64,000 nt of DNA, taken from positions 1,674,001-1,738,000 of the forward strand of contig OW818689.1 of assembly GCA_942493325.1 (NCBI GenBank), read 5' to 3'. The notes beneath the pieces are model-generated. The model was not told the origin of the DNA, did no database searches, and saw only the letters and a list, made by a program, of their open reading frames with translations. Numbering within the stretch: the stretch's first letter is position 1; every line of letters begins with the position of its first letter. Made by a program: the position numbers and the translations under genes. Positions 51,705 to 61,457 of this stretch are shown here, in pieces. Origin of the DNA: JAAFHB01 sp942493325 (lineage in GTDB: Bacteria; Bacteroidota; Bacteroidia; Bacteroidales; Prolixibacteraceae).

Positions 51705-54700
51705 ATGCAAAAAAAATGGCTTATCGGCTTTCCTGATCGGGAAAGTCAAAAAAAACTATTGCAAATTATGAAATTAACCATCCTGATGCTTACCGGTTTT
51801 ATGATGACCGTATCGGCAAACAGTTATTCTCAGAAAACCAAACTGGACATTAACCTGTCCAATACCACAATAAAAGGTTTGTTTGGGTATATTGAACAGA
51901 ACAGTGAATTTATTTTCCTATATCGCAGTGAGGATTTCAACACCACCAAAACAGTGAGTGTCGATGTTAAAGATGCGACAATCAACCAGGTCCTGGATCA
52001 GGTGCTCAAAGAAGAGAAAGTAGTTTATGACGTGTACGAAAGGCAGATTATCATCCGAAAGGCGGGTGAACCTGCGGTAAATCTTCAGCAACCCCAAAAA
52101 AAATCCATTTCAGGAGTTGTAACTGATGCTAAAGGAGCTCCGGTTCCGGGCGCCACAATTTTGGTAAAAGGAACAACAATTGGTATAACTTCCGATCTGG
52201 ATGGAAAATTTCAGTTCTCCATTCCCGTGGATGCAAAAACCCTGGTCTTTTCCTTTATCGGGATGACCTCACAAGAGGTTCCGATCGAAAACAAAGTCAG
52301 CTTTGCAATTTCCCTGGTAGACGAAACTATCGGTGTAGAAGAAGTAACCGTGGTTGCCTTTGCTAAACAGAAGAAGGAAAGTGTAATCGCATCGATCAGC
52401 TCCATTAACACAAAAGAACTGAAAATACCTTCGAGTAACCTGACCACGGCTTTAGCGGGTCGTATTTCCGGGCTAATATCGTATCAGCGAAGCGGCGAAC
52501 CGGGTCAGGATGACGCCAGTTTTTTTGTTCGTGGTGTCACCTCTTTGAACTATACGAAAGGCCCCCTGATATTAATTGACGGGGTCGAAATGTCACAATC
52601 AGATCTTGCAAGAACTCAACCCGATGACATTGCCAGCTTTTCAATTATGAAGGATGCAACGGCAACTGCTCTTTATGGGGCACGTGGTGCAAATGGAGTT
52701 ATCCTTATTACAACCAAGGAAGGAAAAGAAGGAAAAGCACAGATATCGTTCCGGTACGAAACCGCATTTTCGATGCCAACACAGGAAGTAGACCTTGCCG
52801 ATCCGATTACCTATATGAAAATGAATAATGAAGCTGTTCTTACACGTAATCCGTTAACTCCAATTCCCTATTCAATGGAAAAAATTGAAAATACGGAACG
52901 GGGAACGAATCCAATTGTATATCCTGCAACAGACTGGTACAATACTTTATTCAAAAACTATACGGTCAATCACCGGGCAAATTTCAATGTAAGCGGAGGA
53001 GGAAAAATTGCACGGTATTACATCGCAGGTACGATTAATCAGGATTACGGAATTCTGAATGTTGACAAAAAAAATAATTTCAACAACAACATTAATCTTA
53101 AAAAATACCTGTTACGATCGAATGTAAATATCAATGTCACCCCGACTACTGAAGCTGTTGTGCGGTTACACGGAACATTTGATGACTATACTGGACCAAT
53201 TGATGGTGGATCATCGTTATACAACAAGGTGATGAGAACTGACCCTGTTTTATTTGCCCCTTATTACCCGCGTACTGCTGAAAATGATTACATACCACAC
53301 ATTTTATTTGGGAATTACGACCGGGGCCAGTATATCAATCCTTACGCAGATATGGTAAAAGGGTATAAGGATTATACTAAATCGATGCTTCTTGCCCAGT
53401 TTGAGCTGAAACAAAATTTTGATTTTATCACCGAAGGGCTTAACGCGAGAGGTTTGTTCAGTACTAACCGTTATTCCTATTTCGATGTATCAAGATATTA
53501 TAATCCGTTTTTTTATAACACAACAGGTTATGATAAAGTAACTGATACCTATCAGTTATACAATCTGAATCCGGCAACAGGAACAGACTATTTAGATTAT
53601 AATGAAGGCGAGAAAGTGATAACAGCTACCTCCTATTCGGAATTGGCCCTTAACTACGATCGCACCTTTGGCCTGCACGGGGTAAGCGGATTACTGGTCG
53701 GAACGATGCGTAACTACCTTGCCGCAAATGCAGGATCTCTTTCACTCTCCCTCCCCTCCCGGAATATGGGTGTTTCAGGCCGGTTTACCTATTCGTTCGA
53801 TAAACGCTATTTCTCGGAATTTAACTTTGGATACAACGGTTCAGAACGGTTTGCCAAAAAAGAGCGGTTTGGATTTTTTCCATCGGTAGGTTTTGCATGG
53901 ATTGCTTCCAACGAACACTTCTGGGGCGAAAATTTTAAGAATATCTTTTCAAAGCTAAAATTTAAGGCCACCTATGGTTTGGTTGGTAATGATGATATCG
54001 GTGCTGCCCAGGACCGTTTCTTTTATATGTCTGACGTAAACATGAACGCAGGTGCCAAAGCTTCAACCTTCGGCTATGATTTTGGGAATACGATAAATGG
54101 CGTTTCAATATCAAGGTACGCAAATGATCAGATCACATGGGAAACTGCGACAAAAACAAACATTGGAGCAGAAATAGGATTGTTTAACAAGTGGGAAGTG
54201 ATCGTCGATGTTTATAAGGAGCATCGTACCAACAGACTGATGACCCGTTCAAGTATACCTACCACAATGGGACTGCAGGCAGCCCCAAAATCAAATATTG
54301 GGGAAACAACATCAAGTGGGATTGACTTTTCATTAGACTATAATCAGTCATTCAGCAGTGGATTATGGGTGACCGCAAGAGCCAATTTCACATATGCTGT
54401 TAATAAATGGTTAGTAAATGAAGACGTTGATAATACGCTCACGCCCTGGCTTGAAAAAGTTGGTCAATCGGATAGTCAGCAATGGGGTTATCTGGCAGAA
54501 CACTTATTTGTTGATGACCAGGAAGTGGAAAACAGTCCTGTTCAGACTTTTGGTGGTGAATACAAGGGAGGAGATATTAAATACCGCGACATTAACAACG
54601 ACGGAATAATTTCTCCACTTGACCAGGTGCCTATCGGCTTCCCTACCCAACCAGAAATTATCTATGGCTTCGGATTTTCCAGTGGTTTCAAAGGGTTTGA

Positions 54701-55154
54701 TCTATCCTGTTTTTTCCAGGGACTTGCAAACGAATCATTCTGGATTGACGCTACCAATACGTCACCTTTTATTGATACGGACGGAAACAGTGGTGTTATT
54801 TCAAAAAACGCCCTTTTACAGGTATATGCTGACAATCATTGGTCAGAGACAAACAGGGATGTCTACGCGTTATGGCCACGCCTGTCAGATCGTATTATTG
54901 CCAACAATGTTCAGCGTAACACATGGTTTTTGCGCGAAGGATCGTTTCTTCGTCTGAAATCGCTGGAATTTGGTTACACGATCCCTAAAAACTTAACCAA
55001 ACGGATGAGAATGAGTAATATGCGCATCTATGCCAGTGGAACAAACCTGCTTACCTTAAGTGACTTTAAGCTTTGGGATCCTGAAATGGGGGGTAATGGC
55101 CTGGGTTATCCCATTCAAAAGGTATTCAATATGGGATTACAACTTTCATTCTAA
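51705..55154 (+). CDS. SusC-family TonB-dependent transporter with N-terminal STN signalling domain
   Basis: The 1149-residue outer-membrane transporter has a signal peptide, then an STN domain (about 48-115, TIKGLFGYIEQNSEFIFLY) that senses substrate and signals to FecR, a carboxypeptidase-like domain (about 133-210), TonB-box region EEVTVVAF (about 218-225), plug with DATATALYGARGANGVILITT, and barrel ending in LSF. The STN plus the upstream fecR show cell-surface signalling control, unlike the first SusC in this window. SusD follows after 12 bases. The imported glycan is unknown, because no glycosidase follows directly. Confidence 0.95.
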   Translation: MQKKWLIGFPDRESQKKLLQIMKLTILMLTGFMMTVSANSYSQKTKLDINLSNTTIKGLFGYIEQNSEFIFLYRSEDFNTTKTVSVDVKDATINQVLDQVLKEEKVVYDVYERQIIIRKAGEPAVNLQQPQKKSISGVVTDAKGAPVPGATILVKGTTIGITSDLDGKFQFSIPVDAKTLVFSFIGMTSQEVPIENKVSFAISLVDETIGVEEVTVVAFAKQKKESVIASISSINTKELKIPSSNLTTALAGRISGLISYQRSGEPGQDDASFFVRGVTSLNYTKGPLILIDGVEMSQSDLARTQPDDIASFSIMKDATATALYGARGANGVILITTKEGKEGKAQISFRYETAFSMPTQEVDLADPITYMKMNNEAVLTRNPLTPIPYSMEKIENTERGTNPIVYPATDWYNTLFKNYTVNHRANFNVSGGGKIARYYIAGTINQDYGILNVDKKNNFNNNINLKKYLLRSNVNINVTPTTEAVVRLHGTFDDYTGPIDGGSSLYNKVMRTDPVLFAPYYPRTAENDYIPHILFGNYDRGQYINPYADMVKGYKDYTKSMLLAQFELKQNFDFITEGLNARGLFSTNRYSYFDVSRYYNPFFYNTTGYDKVTDTYQLYNLNPATGTDYLDYNEGEKVITATSYSELALNYDRTFGLHGVSGLLVGTMRNYLAANAGSLSLSLPSRNMGVSGRFTYSFDKRYFSEFNFGYNGSERFAKKERFGFFPSVGFAWIASNEHFWGENFKNIFSKLKFKATYGLVGNDDIGAAQDRFFYMSDVNMNAGAKASTFGYDFGNTINGVSISRYANDQITWETATKTNIGAEIGLFNKWEVIVDVYKEHRTNRLMTRSSIPTTMGLQAAPKSNIGETTSSGIDFSLDYNQSFSSGLWVTARANFTYAVNKWLVNEDVDNTLTPWLEKVGQSDSQQWGYLAEHLFVDDQEVENSPVQTFGGEYKGGDIKYRDINNDGIISPLDQVPIGFPTQPEIIYGFGFSSGFKGFDLSCFFQGLANESFWIDATNTSPFIDTDGNSGVISKNALLQVYADNHWSETNRDVYALWPRLSDRIIANNVQRNTWFLREGSFLRLKSLEFGYTIPKNLTKRMRMSNMRIYASGTNLLTLSDFKLWDPEMGGNGLGYPIQKVFNMGLQLSF

Positions 55155-55166
55155 TTAAAATAAAAG

Positions 55167-57098
55167 ATGAAAAAAATATATTTACTATTTACACTTTCGA
55201 TGATCCTGTTTTCATCGTGTGACAGTTATCTGGATGTGGTACCCGACAATGTTGCGACGCTCGAATACGCGTTTCGGGATAAAGTAGGTGCTGAAAAATT
55301 TCTCTTTACCTGCTATTCCTACCTTCCAAATTTCGGAAGTCCGGCAGCCGACCCTGCAATTCTTGGAAGCGATGAAATCTGGATTCATGGTGAAAATTCA
55401 TGGTACGGTGAAAATCTGGGTAATTTTCACAGCAACAACCTCAAACGTAGCAGGCAAAATGTAGCCAATCCACTACTGAACTACTGGGATGGGGGTTACA
55501 GTGGTTCAAACCTTTTTATTGCGATCCGCGATTGCAATATCTTTCTTGAAAACATCCATCTGGTAGGAAAAGATCTGGATGAATCTACCCGTACAAGATG
55601 GAAGGCCGAAGTGAAGTTTCTCAAAGCTTATTACCATTACTATTTACTGAGAATGTACGGTCCAATCCCAATCGTTCGTGAGAATTTGCCGATTTATGCG
55701 GGAATTGACGAAGTACGTGTCTTCCGTGAACCGGTAGATGATTGTGTAAATTATATTGTTCAGTTAATGGACGAGGCAGCTCCCGATTTACCCTTGGAAA
55801 TCAATAATGTGTCTACAGACCTGGGACACATCACACAGGCTATTGCATTGGCCATGAAGGCCGAAATTCTGGTAATGGCAGCCAGTCCCCTGTTTAACGG
55901 AAATACATCCTATTCAAATATGGTAGATTCAAAAGGTATACACCTTTTTAATACTACATATGATGAAAACAAATGGAAGCGGGCTGCCGATGCCTGTAAA
56001 AATGCAATTGATACCGCTTTACTGGCCAATATTCACTTATACGAATTTAAAGACAGCCGTTACACCCTTTCCGAAACAACAAAACGGCTGATGACGATTC
56101 GTAATGCCTTCGGACAAAAATGGAATGAAGAGACAATCTGGGGCCTTTCGAAAAATTCAACAGGTAATCTGCAGCATTATGCATTGCCCTATTTTACGAC
56201 AACAGATATTCAGGTATCGTACTCGGAACCCATTTTAGCGCCAACGCTCGCAGCTGCAGAATTGTTTTATACCCAAAATGGTGTGCCGATCAACGAAGAT
56301 CCTGATTATGATTACACCGGAAGATACACCACTGCTGCAGCTTCCGGACAGACGTATTATATCCCCAATGGCACGGTAACGGCAAAATTGAACCAAAACC
56401 GTGAACCGCGGTATTATGGAAATCTTGGATTTGATGGGGGACTTTGGTTTGGAAATGGGCGTTACAAAGATGTAGGAGCAGGAACAGCCGCTGAAACGCC
56501 CTGGATAGTGGATGCGAAATTAGGTAAGCCTTCGGGAAAAACATCTTCAATCAGGTTCTCCTCAACAGGCTATTTTGCAAAAAAGTATTCACATTTCGAA
56601 TCTGCAACAACCACCACATCGGGAGCTTTAGTCAGAATGGCTTTCCCCATTATGCGCCTTGCTGATCTCTACCTGTTATATGCCGAGGCCAGAAATGAAT
56701 TTTCGGGACCGGATGCCGAGGTCTATCAGTACCTTGACCTGGTCAGAAACCGCGCAGGACTGAACGGAGTGGTTGAAAGTTGGTTATTACATTCCAAATT
56801 TCCTGACAAACCGTTGAGTAAAGATGGGTTACGTGAAATAATCCACATGGAGCGGAGCAATGAGCTGGCTTTTGAAGGAAAAAGATTTTGGGATGTCCGA
56901 CGCTGGAAAACTGCCGACCAGGTTTACAATCAATTAATAAAAGGCTGGAATGTAGAAGGAGTAACACCAATTGATTATTATAATGTTGTTACCTATGAAA
57001 TTCTTAAATTTACAACTAAAGAGTACTTCTGGCCATTGAAAGAACAAACGTTGAGGGTAAATACGAACTTAATACAAAACCCATTCTGGGATAATTAA
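55167..57098 (+). CDS. SusD/RagB-family surface lipoprotein
   Basis: The 643-residue lipoprotein (lipobox FSSCD, Cys18) is longer than the SusD of the first locus. TPR-type residues are evident (RWKAEVKFLKAYYHYYLLRMYGPIPIV in part), with IREIHMERSNELAFEGKRFWDVRRW at the C-terminus and LRLADLYLLYAEARN in the SusD domain. It caps SusC and binds ligand at the cell surface. It ends 25 bases before the next lipoprotein gene, forming one operon. Confidence 0.94.
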   Translation: MKKIYLLFTLSMILFSSCDSYLDVVPDNVATLEYAFRDKVGAEKFLFTCYSYLPNFGSPAADPAILGSDEIWIHGENSWYGENLGNFHSNNLKRSRQNVANPLLNYWDGGYSGSNLFIAIRDCNIFLENIHLVGKDLDESTRTRWKAEVKFLKAYYHYYLLRMYGPIPIVRENLPIYAGIDEVRVFREPVDDCVNYIVQLMDEAAPDLPLEINNVSTDLGHITQAIALAMKAEILVMAASPLFNGNTSYSNMVDSKGIHLFNTTYDENKWKRAADACKNAIDTALLANIHLYEFKDSRYTLSETTKRLMTIRNAFGQKWNEETIWGLSKNSTGNLQHYALPYFTTTDIQVSYSEPILAPTLAAAELFYTQNGVPINEDPDYDYTGRYTTAAASGQTYYIPNGTVTAKLNQNREPRYYGNLGFDGGLWFGNGRYKDVGAGTAAETPWIVDAKLGKPSGKTSSIRFSSTGYFAKKYSHFESATTTTSGALVRMAFPIMRLADLYLLYAEARNEFSGPDAEVYQYLDLVRNRAGLNGVVESWLLHSKFPDKPLSKDGLREIIHMERSNELAFEGKRFWDVRRWKTADQVYNQLIKGWNVEGVTPIDYYNVVTYEILKFTTKEYFWPLKEQTLRVNTNLIQNPFWDN

Positions 57099-57123
57099 TT
57101 TGATTTTCATACTAAAAAATTGA

Positions 57124-58335
57124 ATGATGAAAAAATATCAAATTTACATTTACATGTTCTTTGCAGTTATTCTGCTGAATAATTGTAAAGACGGATCGAT
57201 TGCACAATATCCGGCAGATAGCATAGCTCCAAAGCAGGTTAGCGATGTCAGCATTGATAATCTTGCAGGGGGTGCAAAGCTTTCATATCAACTGCCCAAT
57301 GAGGAAGATTTATACTACGTTCAGGCATTGTACGACCTCCCCAACGGAACCAAAGGAATTACCAAAACCTCGGTGTTCAGTAACACCATGCTGATTAAAG
57401 GATTTGGAAAATCTCAAAAAAGAACCATTCAGCTGGTTTCGGTTGATCGGAGCAGAAATGAATCAAAACCGGTAAGTGTCGAAATTGAACCTCTCGACTC
57501 CCCGATATATGGAATTTTTGATAGCATAAAAGTTCAGGATTCATTCGGTGGATTTAAGCTTTCGTGGCCTAACTATTCAAAAGAAGACATCGTGGTAGGG
57601 GTATTAAAAAAGGAAGAACCAGCGGGGAACTATAGTTATATCGACAACTTTTATTCTTCAGAAGTTCTTGCAAACAAATCAATCCGCGGACAGAATTCAT
57701 CCCGTCAGACCTTTGGAATTTTTGTGCGGGACATTTACGGAAATTTTACTGATACATTGAACGTAAGTGTTAAACCGTTCTTTGAACAACAAATTCCCAA
57801 GACAGGATTTGTGGCACTTAAAACATCCTCCCGCTTTAAAATTCACAGTTTTGGCGGACCGATGGACAGAATGTGGGATGGCATTATCAATGTCGCCAAT
57901 AATATTCATTACATCATGACGGGTAACACGGTGATGCCGTATATCACTTTTGATATGGGTGTAAAAGCAAAATTATCACGATTCCGTTTGTGGGGCCGTG
58001 ACGATTTTCTGTTTGCGCTACACAATGCCAGATTGTTTGAATGGTACGGCACTAACGATGCCGCGTTGGCTGCAGATGCAGAAACTCAGGGCTGGCAAAC
58101 GAATCCGGGCTGGGTAAAAATAATGAGTGCTGAATCCAAACGTCCTTCGGGGCTGGTTGCCGGAGCCGCTTTGACTACCGAAGATGCGGCTTATGCGCGT
58201 GCAGGTGAAGAATTTGAATTCCCTCTGGAGGCACCTGCTGTTCGTTACCTGCGTTTTAATCTCATCAGTACCTGGAGCGGCTCAACCGGTTTAACTATCG
58301 GAGAATTAACCTTCTGGGGGCAAATAAACAATTAG
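57124..58335 (+). CDS. DUF4959/DUF5126/DUF5000-type surface lipoprotein
   Basis: The 403-residue protein has a signal ending in the lipobox NNCK (Cys21). An FN3-like DUF4959 domain comes first (DSIAPKQVSDVSIDNLAGGAKLSY), a DUF5126 segment in the middle, and DUF5000 at the C-terminus (TFDMGVKAKLSRFRLWGR; AVRYLRFNLISTWSG; TIGELTFWGQ), a discoidin/F5-8-type carbohydrate-binding sandwich. Proteins of this make-up follow SusCD pairs and probably bind glycan on the cell surface; that is inferred. It is within the second Sus operon. Confidence 0.85.
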   Translation: MMKKYQIYIYMFFAVILLNNCKDGSIAQYPADSIAPKQVSDVSIDNLAGGAKLSYQLPNEEDLYYVQALYDLPNGTKGITKTSVFSNTMLIKGFGKSQKRTIQLVSVDRSRNESKPVSVEIEPLDSPIYGIFDSIKVQDSFGGFKLSWPNYSKEDIVVGVLKKEEPAGNYSYIDNFYSSEVLANKSIRGQNSSRQTFGIFVRDIYGNFTDTLNVSVKPFFEQQIPKTGFVALKTSSRFKIHSFGGPMDRMWDGIINVANNIHYIMTGNTVMPYITFDMGVKAKLSRFRLWGRDDFLFALHNARLFEWYGTNDAALAADAETQGWQTNPGWVKIMSAESKRPSGLVAGAALTTEDAAYARAGEEFEFPLEAPAVRYLRFNLISTWSGSTGLTIGELTFWGQINN

Positions 58336-58344
58336 TATAAATAA

Positions 58345-59067
58345 ATGATTATGAAAAAAATAATTTCAAATCTGCTTTTTACCTCAGCGCTGATGATCGT
58401 CTTTGCAAGTTGTGCAGATATGAATGACAAGCTTGATGTTTATCTGGCTGAAGGAGAGAGAATTTACATTGGGAAAATTGATTCAATACATACTTTTGCC
58501 GGTGAAAACAGGATTAAACTGGCGTTTTGGGCTTCCGATCCCCGCGCACAAAAAGCAGGTTTTTACTGGTATCCGAATAATGATTCGATGATTGTCGATA
58601 TCGCCCCTAAAGTTGACAACACCTATTTTGAAGCTTTTATCGGTGGTCCCAACAGTACAAAATCGATCGAAGAAGGAAACTACACCCTCAAAATAATAAC
58701 CCGTGACGGCGCCAAACACTATTCGGTCCCGTTTGAAAAGATTATTAATATTTATGGTGACAAGTTCCGGGCTTCACTTACCAACAGGGTATTAAAAACT
58801 ATTGCTTACCAGGCGACAACTTCCGCTTTATCACTCACCTTTTCGGGTCCTACCAACGAAAAGGAAATAGGTGTTGGAATTCAGTATACCAATAAGCTGG
58901 GTGTAGCTCAATCGTTGATTCTGCCTAACAGCGTGATTACCTCCGCTGCTGTTGTTGTTCCGAATGTGGATAAAACCCTGCCGGTTTCTTACCGGACGAT
59001 GTTTCTTCCTGAACCATTGGCAATAGACACGTTTTATACAACAAGCAAAGTCATTATCATTCCCTGA
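58345..59067 (+). CDS. DUF4998-type lipoprotein
   Basis: The 240-residue lipoprotein (lipobox FASCAD, Cys23) shows the DUF4998 beta-sandwich pattern (GERIYIGKIDSIHTFAGENRIKLAFW; GNYTLKIITRDG). DUF4998 proteins are regularly encoded last in Sus-like operons with DUF5000 partners, as here, 9 bases after the previous stop. They are thought to be surface glycan-binding accessories; no activity is known. It is the last gene before a hairpin-containing gap. Confidence 0.85.
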   Translation: MIMKKIISNLLFTSALMIVFASCADMNDKLDVYLAEGERIYIGKIDSIHTFAGENRIKLAFWASDPRAQKAGFYWYPNNDSMIVDIAPKVDNTYFEAFIGGPNSTKSIEEGNYTLKIITRDGAKHYSVPFEKIINIYGDKFRASLTNRVLKTIAYQATTSALSLTFSGPTNEKEIGVGIQYTNKLGVAQSLILPNSVITSAAVVVPNVDKTLPVSYRTMFLPEPLAIDTFYTTSKVIIIP

Positions 59068-59136
59068 TAATGAATAACATGTCATTTGAACCAGATTCGG
59101 CGGAATTTCAGGAACAAATGATTTAGTTCAGGAAAA

Positions 59137-59176
59137 TGCATCAGCCACCGCTAATTAATTGGCGGCAGTTGATGCA
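59137..59176 (+). other. Hairpin between the Sus lipoproteins and the FAD oxidoreductase
   Basis: TGCATCA (59137-59143) and TGATGCA (59170-59176) flank an inner CCGC/GCGG stem with small internal mismatches. There is no strong T-run; it may lower read-through from the Sus operon into the oxidoreductase genes. A small CCGG-TTTCAG-CCGG stem follows at about 59193. Confidence 0.45.
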
Positions 59177-59242
59177 TTTACTGATAAATACTCCCGGTTT
59201 CAGCCGGAAGACTGATTAAATAGCAGAATTAAACCATAAATA

Positions 59243-60658
59243 ATGAACTACGATAAATTTGACCGACGTAATTTTGTACGTAAGGCAGGGATGCTGGCAA
59301 TGGCTTCATCTGTTCCTGTTTTAATGGCAGACGCAAAAAATGAGGAAAAAACCAAATCAATACAGCTGAAAAGATCTAAAATTGTCCTCGATGACCAGTG
59401 GGATGTCATCGTGGTCGGTGGTGGACCTTCGGGTTGTTCCGCAGCGATTGCGGCAGCCCGTGAAGGCTCCAGAACTTTGCTGATTGAAGCTACCGGAACA
59501 TTGGGGGGAATGGGGACATCCGGATTGCTCAATGCCTGGTGCCCGTTTACTGATGGCGAAAAAATTATCTACAAAGGAATCGCGGAAAAAATTCTACTCG
59601 AATCAAAAAAAGGAACGCCGCATGTTTCACCGCATAGCTTCGACTGGCAACCCATTAATACAGAACAGTTAAAAAGAGTTTACGACGATATAGTTATCAA
59701 TGCAGGCGTAACCGTCCTGTTTTTTTCGCAGTTGTGTGCCGTAGAAATGAAAAATGACGAAACCATTGATGCCGTTATTGTTTCGAATAAGGCAGGCCTG
59801 TCAGCCTATAAAGCGAAAATATATGTCGACTGCACCGGTGATGGAGATTTGTCGGCATGGGCCGGGGCGGATTATTCTTTAGGGGATGAAGATGGTGCAG
59901 TCCAGGCATCTACACTTTGTTTCTCTATCGCCAATGTCGATCGTGAAAATTACAGCAAAAACAGTGCACAATTGCCTGGCCAAAGCAAAATGAGTCCAAT
60001 TCATAAAATTCATGGTTCTCAAAAATATCCGCTGATCATCGACACCCATTTAAACATTAAGCATTCCGGGCCGTCTTTTCTAATGTTTAACGCAGGACAT
60101 ATTGAAAATGTAAATAGTACCAATCCACAACAACTTTCAAATGCAATAATTAAAGGGAGAAAGATCGCCAATCAATTACACGAAGGACTTAAAGAAAATG
60201 CGCCGGCGGTCTTTGCAAATTCGTATCTTGCCGGAACCGGAGCTTTACTCGGTATCAGGGAAGGCCGGAGAATTACAGGCGATTATATTTTTACAATTGA
60301 AGACTGGCTGGCACGCAGAACATTCGACGATGAGATCGGCAGAAACAGTTATTATATTGATGTTCATAAGCAGGCTGCAAAGCGGTATGACCGCTACAAA
60401 AAAGGAGAATCACATGGCATTCCTTACCGGTGCCTGACACCAAAAGGTCTAAAAAATGTACTTATGGCCGGCCGGTGTATTTCAGCGGATTACCAGTCTT
60501 TCGGAAGTCTCAGGGTTATGCCCGTGTGCCTGGTGACCGGTGAGGCTGCAGGATTGGCAGCAGCTCTGGCTTACCAGCAATCAGACAGCGACGTTCATAA
60601 AGTGGATACCGGCTTTCTCCGGAAAAGATTAAAGGAAGAGGGTCAATATTTTCTGTAA
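59243..60658 (+). CDS. Exported FAD-dependent oxidoreductase (PF12831 type)
   Basis: The 471-residue protein starts with a twin-arginine-like signal (DRRNFVRKAGMLAMAS) and then an FAD-binding Rossmann region: VIVVGGGPSGCSAAIAAAREG, IEATGTLGGMGTSG, and at the C-terminal side VLMAGRCISADYQSFGSLRVMP, which closes the FAD site. This is the FAD_oxidored family, often called xanthan-lyase-like in databases although no lyase motif is present. Tat export suits a flavoprotein that folds with its cofactor inside. It is followed 36 bases on by an SGNH hydrolase and then another family member, a possible set acting on a modified sugar. Substrate unknown. Confidence 0.88.
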   Translation: MNYDKFDRRNFVRKAGMLAMASSVPVLMADAKNEEKTKSIQLKRSKIVLDDQWDVIVVGGGPSGCSAAIAAAREGSRTLLIEATGTLGGMGTSGLLNAWCPFTDGEKIIYKGIAEKILLESKKGTPHVSPHSFDWQPINTEQLKRVYDDIVINAGVTVLFFSQLCAVEMKNDETIDAVIVSNKAGLSAYKAKIYVDCTGDGDLSAWAGADYSLGDEDGAVQASTLCFSIANVDRENYSKNSAQLPGQSKMSPIHKIHGSQKYPLIIDTHLNIKHSGPSFLMFNAGHIENVNSTNPQQLSNAIIKGRKIANQLHEGLKENAPAVFANSYLAGTGALLGIREGRRITGDYIFTIEDWLARRTFDDEIGRNSYYIDVHKQAAKRYDRYKKGESHGIPYRCLTPKGLKNVLMAGRCISADYQSFGSLRVMPVCLVTGEAAGLAAALAYQQSDSDVHKVDTGFLRKRLKEEGQYFL

Positions 60659-60694
60659 CAGACAATTCATTTCGATGACAAGGAGAATAAAATT

Positions 60695-61423
60695 ATGAGG
60701 AAAATTCTTTTGTTTTTTTTACTTGCAGGTTTTGGCGTACAATATTCTGTTGCCCAATCACGACTTATCAAAAATCTTAAGGATGGAAAAGATCAGCTTG
60801 TTGTTGTTTATGGGACAAGCCTGTCAAGCGGGAACAACGGAAAATCGTGGATGAAAGAGGTTGCTGCTGTTTTAAACCGTAAATACGGGAACCATCTGCG
60901 ATACCGCCTATCGGGTAAAGGAGGCATGTGGTCGACCTGGGGAGTTCAACATCTGGAAGATAGTGTAATTTCGAAAAATCCGGATGCTGTAATTATTGAA
61001 TTCGGAATCAATGATGCCTTTTTGCAGTACAAGACATCACCACAGCTTGCCAGGCTGAACCTCGAATTCATGATTGAGCGAATCCGGTTACATAATCCGG
61101 CCTGTGAAATTATTCTGCAGGTAATGAATATGCCCATCGGAAAATCAGCCGGTTTTCGTCCCGATCTTGAAGCTTATTACGAAATGTACCGGAAAGTGGG
61201 AAAGAGGGAAAAGCTGTTACTGATCGACCATTATCCCAATTGGCAAAGAATCCTGGATCAGGGGGAAAATTTCTTTTTATCCAAAGTCCCCGATGGAATA
61301 CATCCGAATGATGAGAGCGGAAGAACGATTATAGCTCCGCTTATCATTGATTCGCTTGAAGGTATCACTCCCCTGAAATCTCAAAAAAAGCCTGCGAATA
61401 AAGAATTTCCCGTTACGAATTGA
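60695..61423 (+). CDS. Secreted SGNH/GDSL hydrolase
   Basis: The 242-residue protein has a signal peptide (about 1-20), then SGNH blocks: VYGTSLSSG with the nucleophilic Ser, GKGGMWSTWG (Gly), EFGINDAF (Asn), and DGIHPNDESG with Asp and His. Such enzymes remove acetyl or other acyl groups from glycans, and export places it at the cell envelope. The gene lies 36 bases after one FAD oxidoreductase and 34 before another, in the same direction, so all three likely form a unit that may deacylate and oxidise a sugar imported by the second Sus system. It is not closely similar to the tail-fibre SGNH domain at the left edge. Confidence 0.88.
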   Translation: MRKILLFFLLAGFGVQYSVAQSRLIKNLKDGKDQLVVVYGTSLSSGNNGKSWMKEVAAVLNRKYGNHLRYRLSGKGGMWSTWGVQHLEDSVISKNPDAVIIEFGINDAFLQYKTSPQLARLNLEFMIERIRLHNPACEIILQVMNMPIGKSAGFRPDLEAYYEMYRKVGKREKLLLIDHYPNWQRILDQGENFFLSKVPDGIHPNDESGRTIIAPLIIDSLEGITPLKSQKKPANKEFPVTN

Positions 61424-61457
61424 ACGCAAACTATACGATGAACTAAAACAAAGTAAT

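Noticed and set aside
59243..60658. Xanthan lyase
   Set aside because: That name is an inherited database label; only FAD-binding motifs are visible and no polysaccharide lyase fold.
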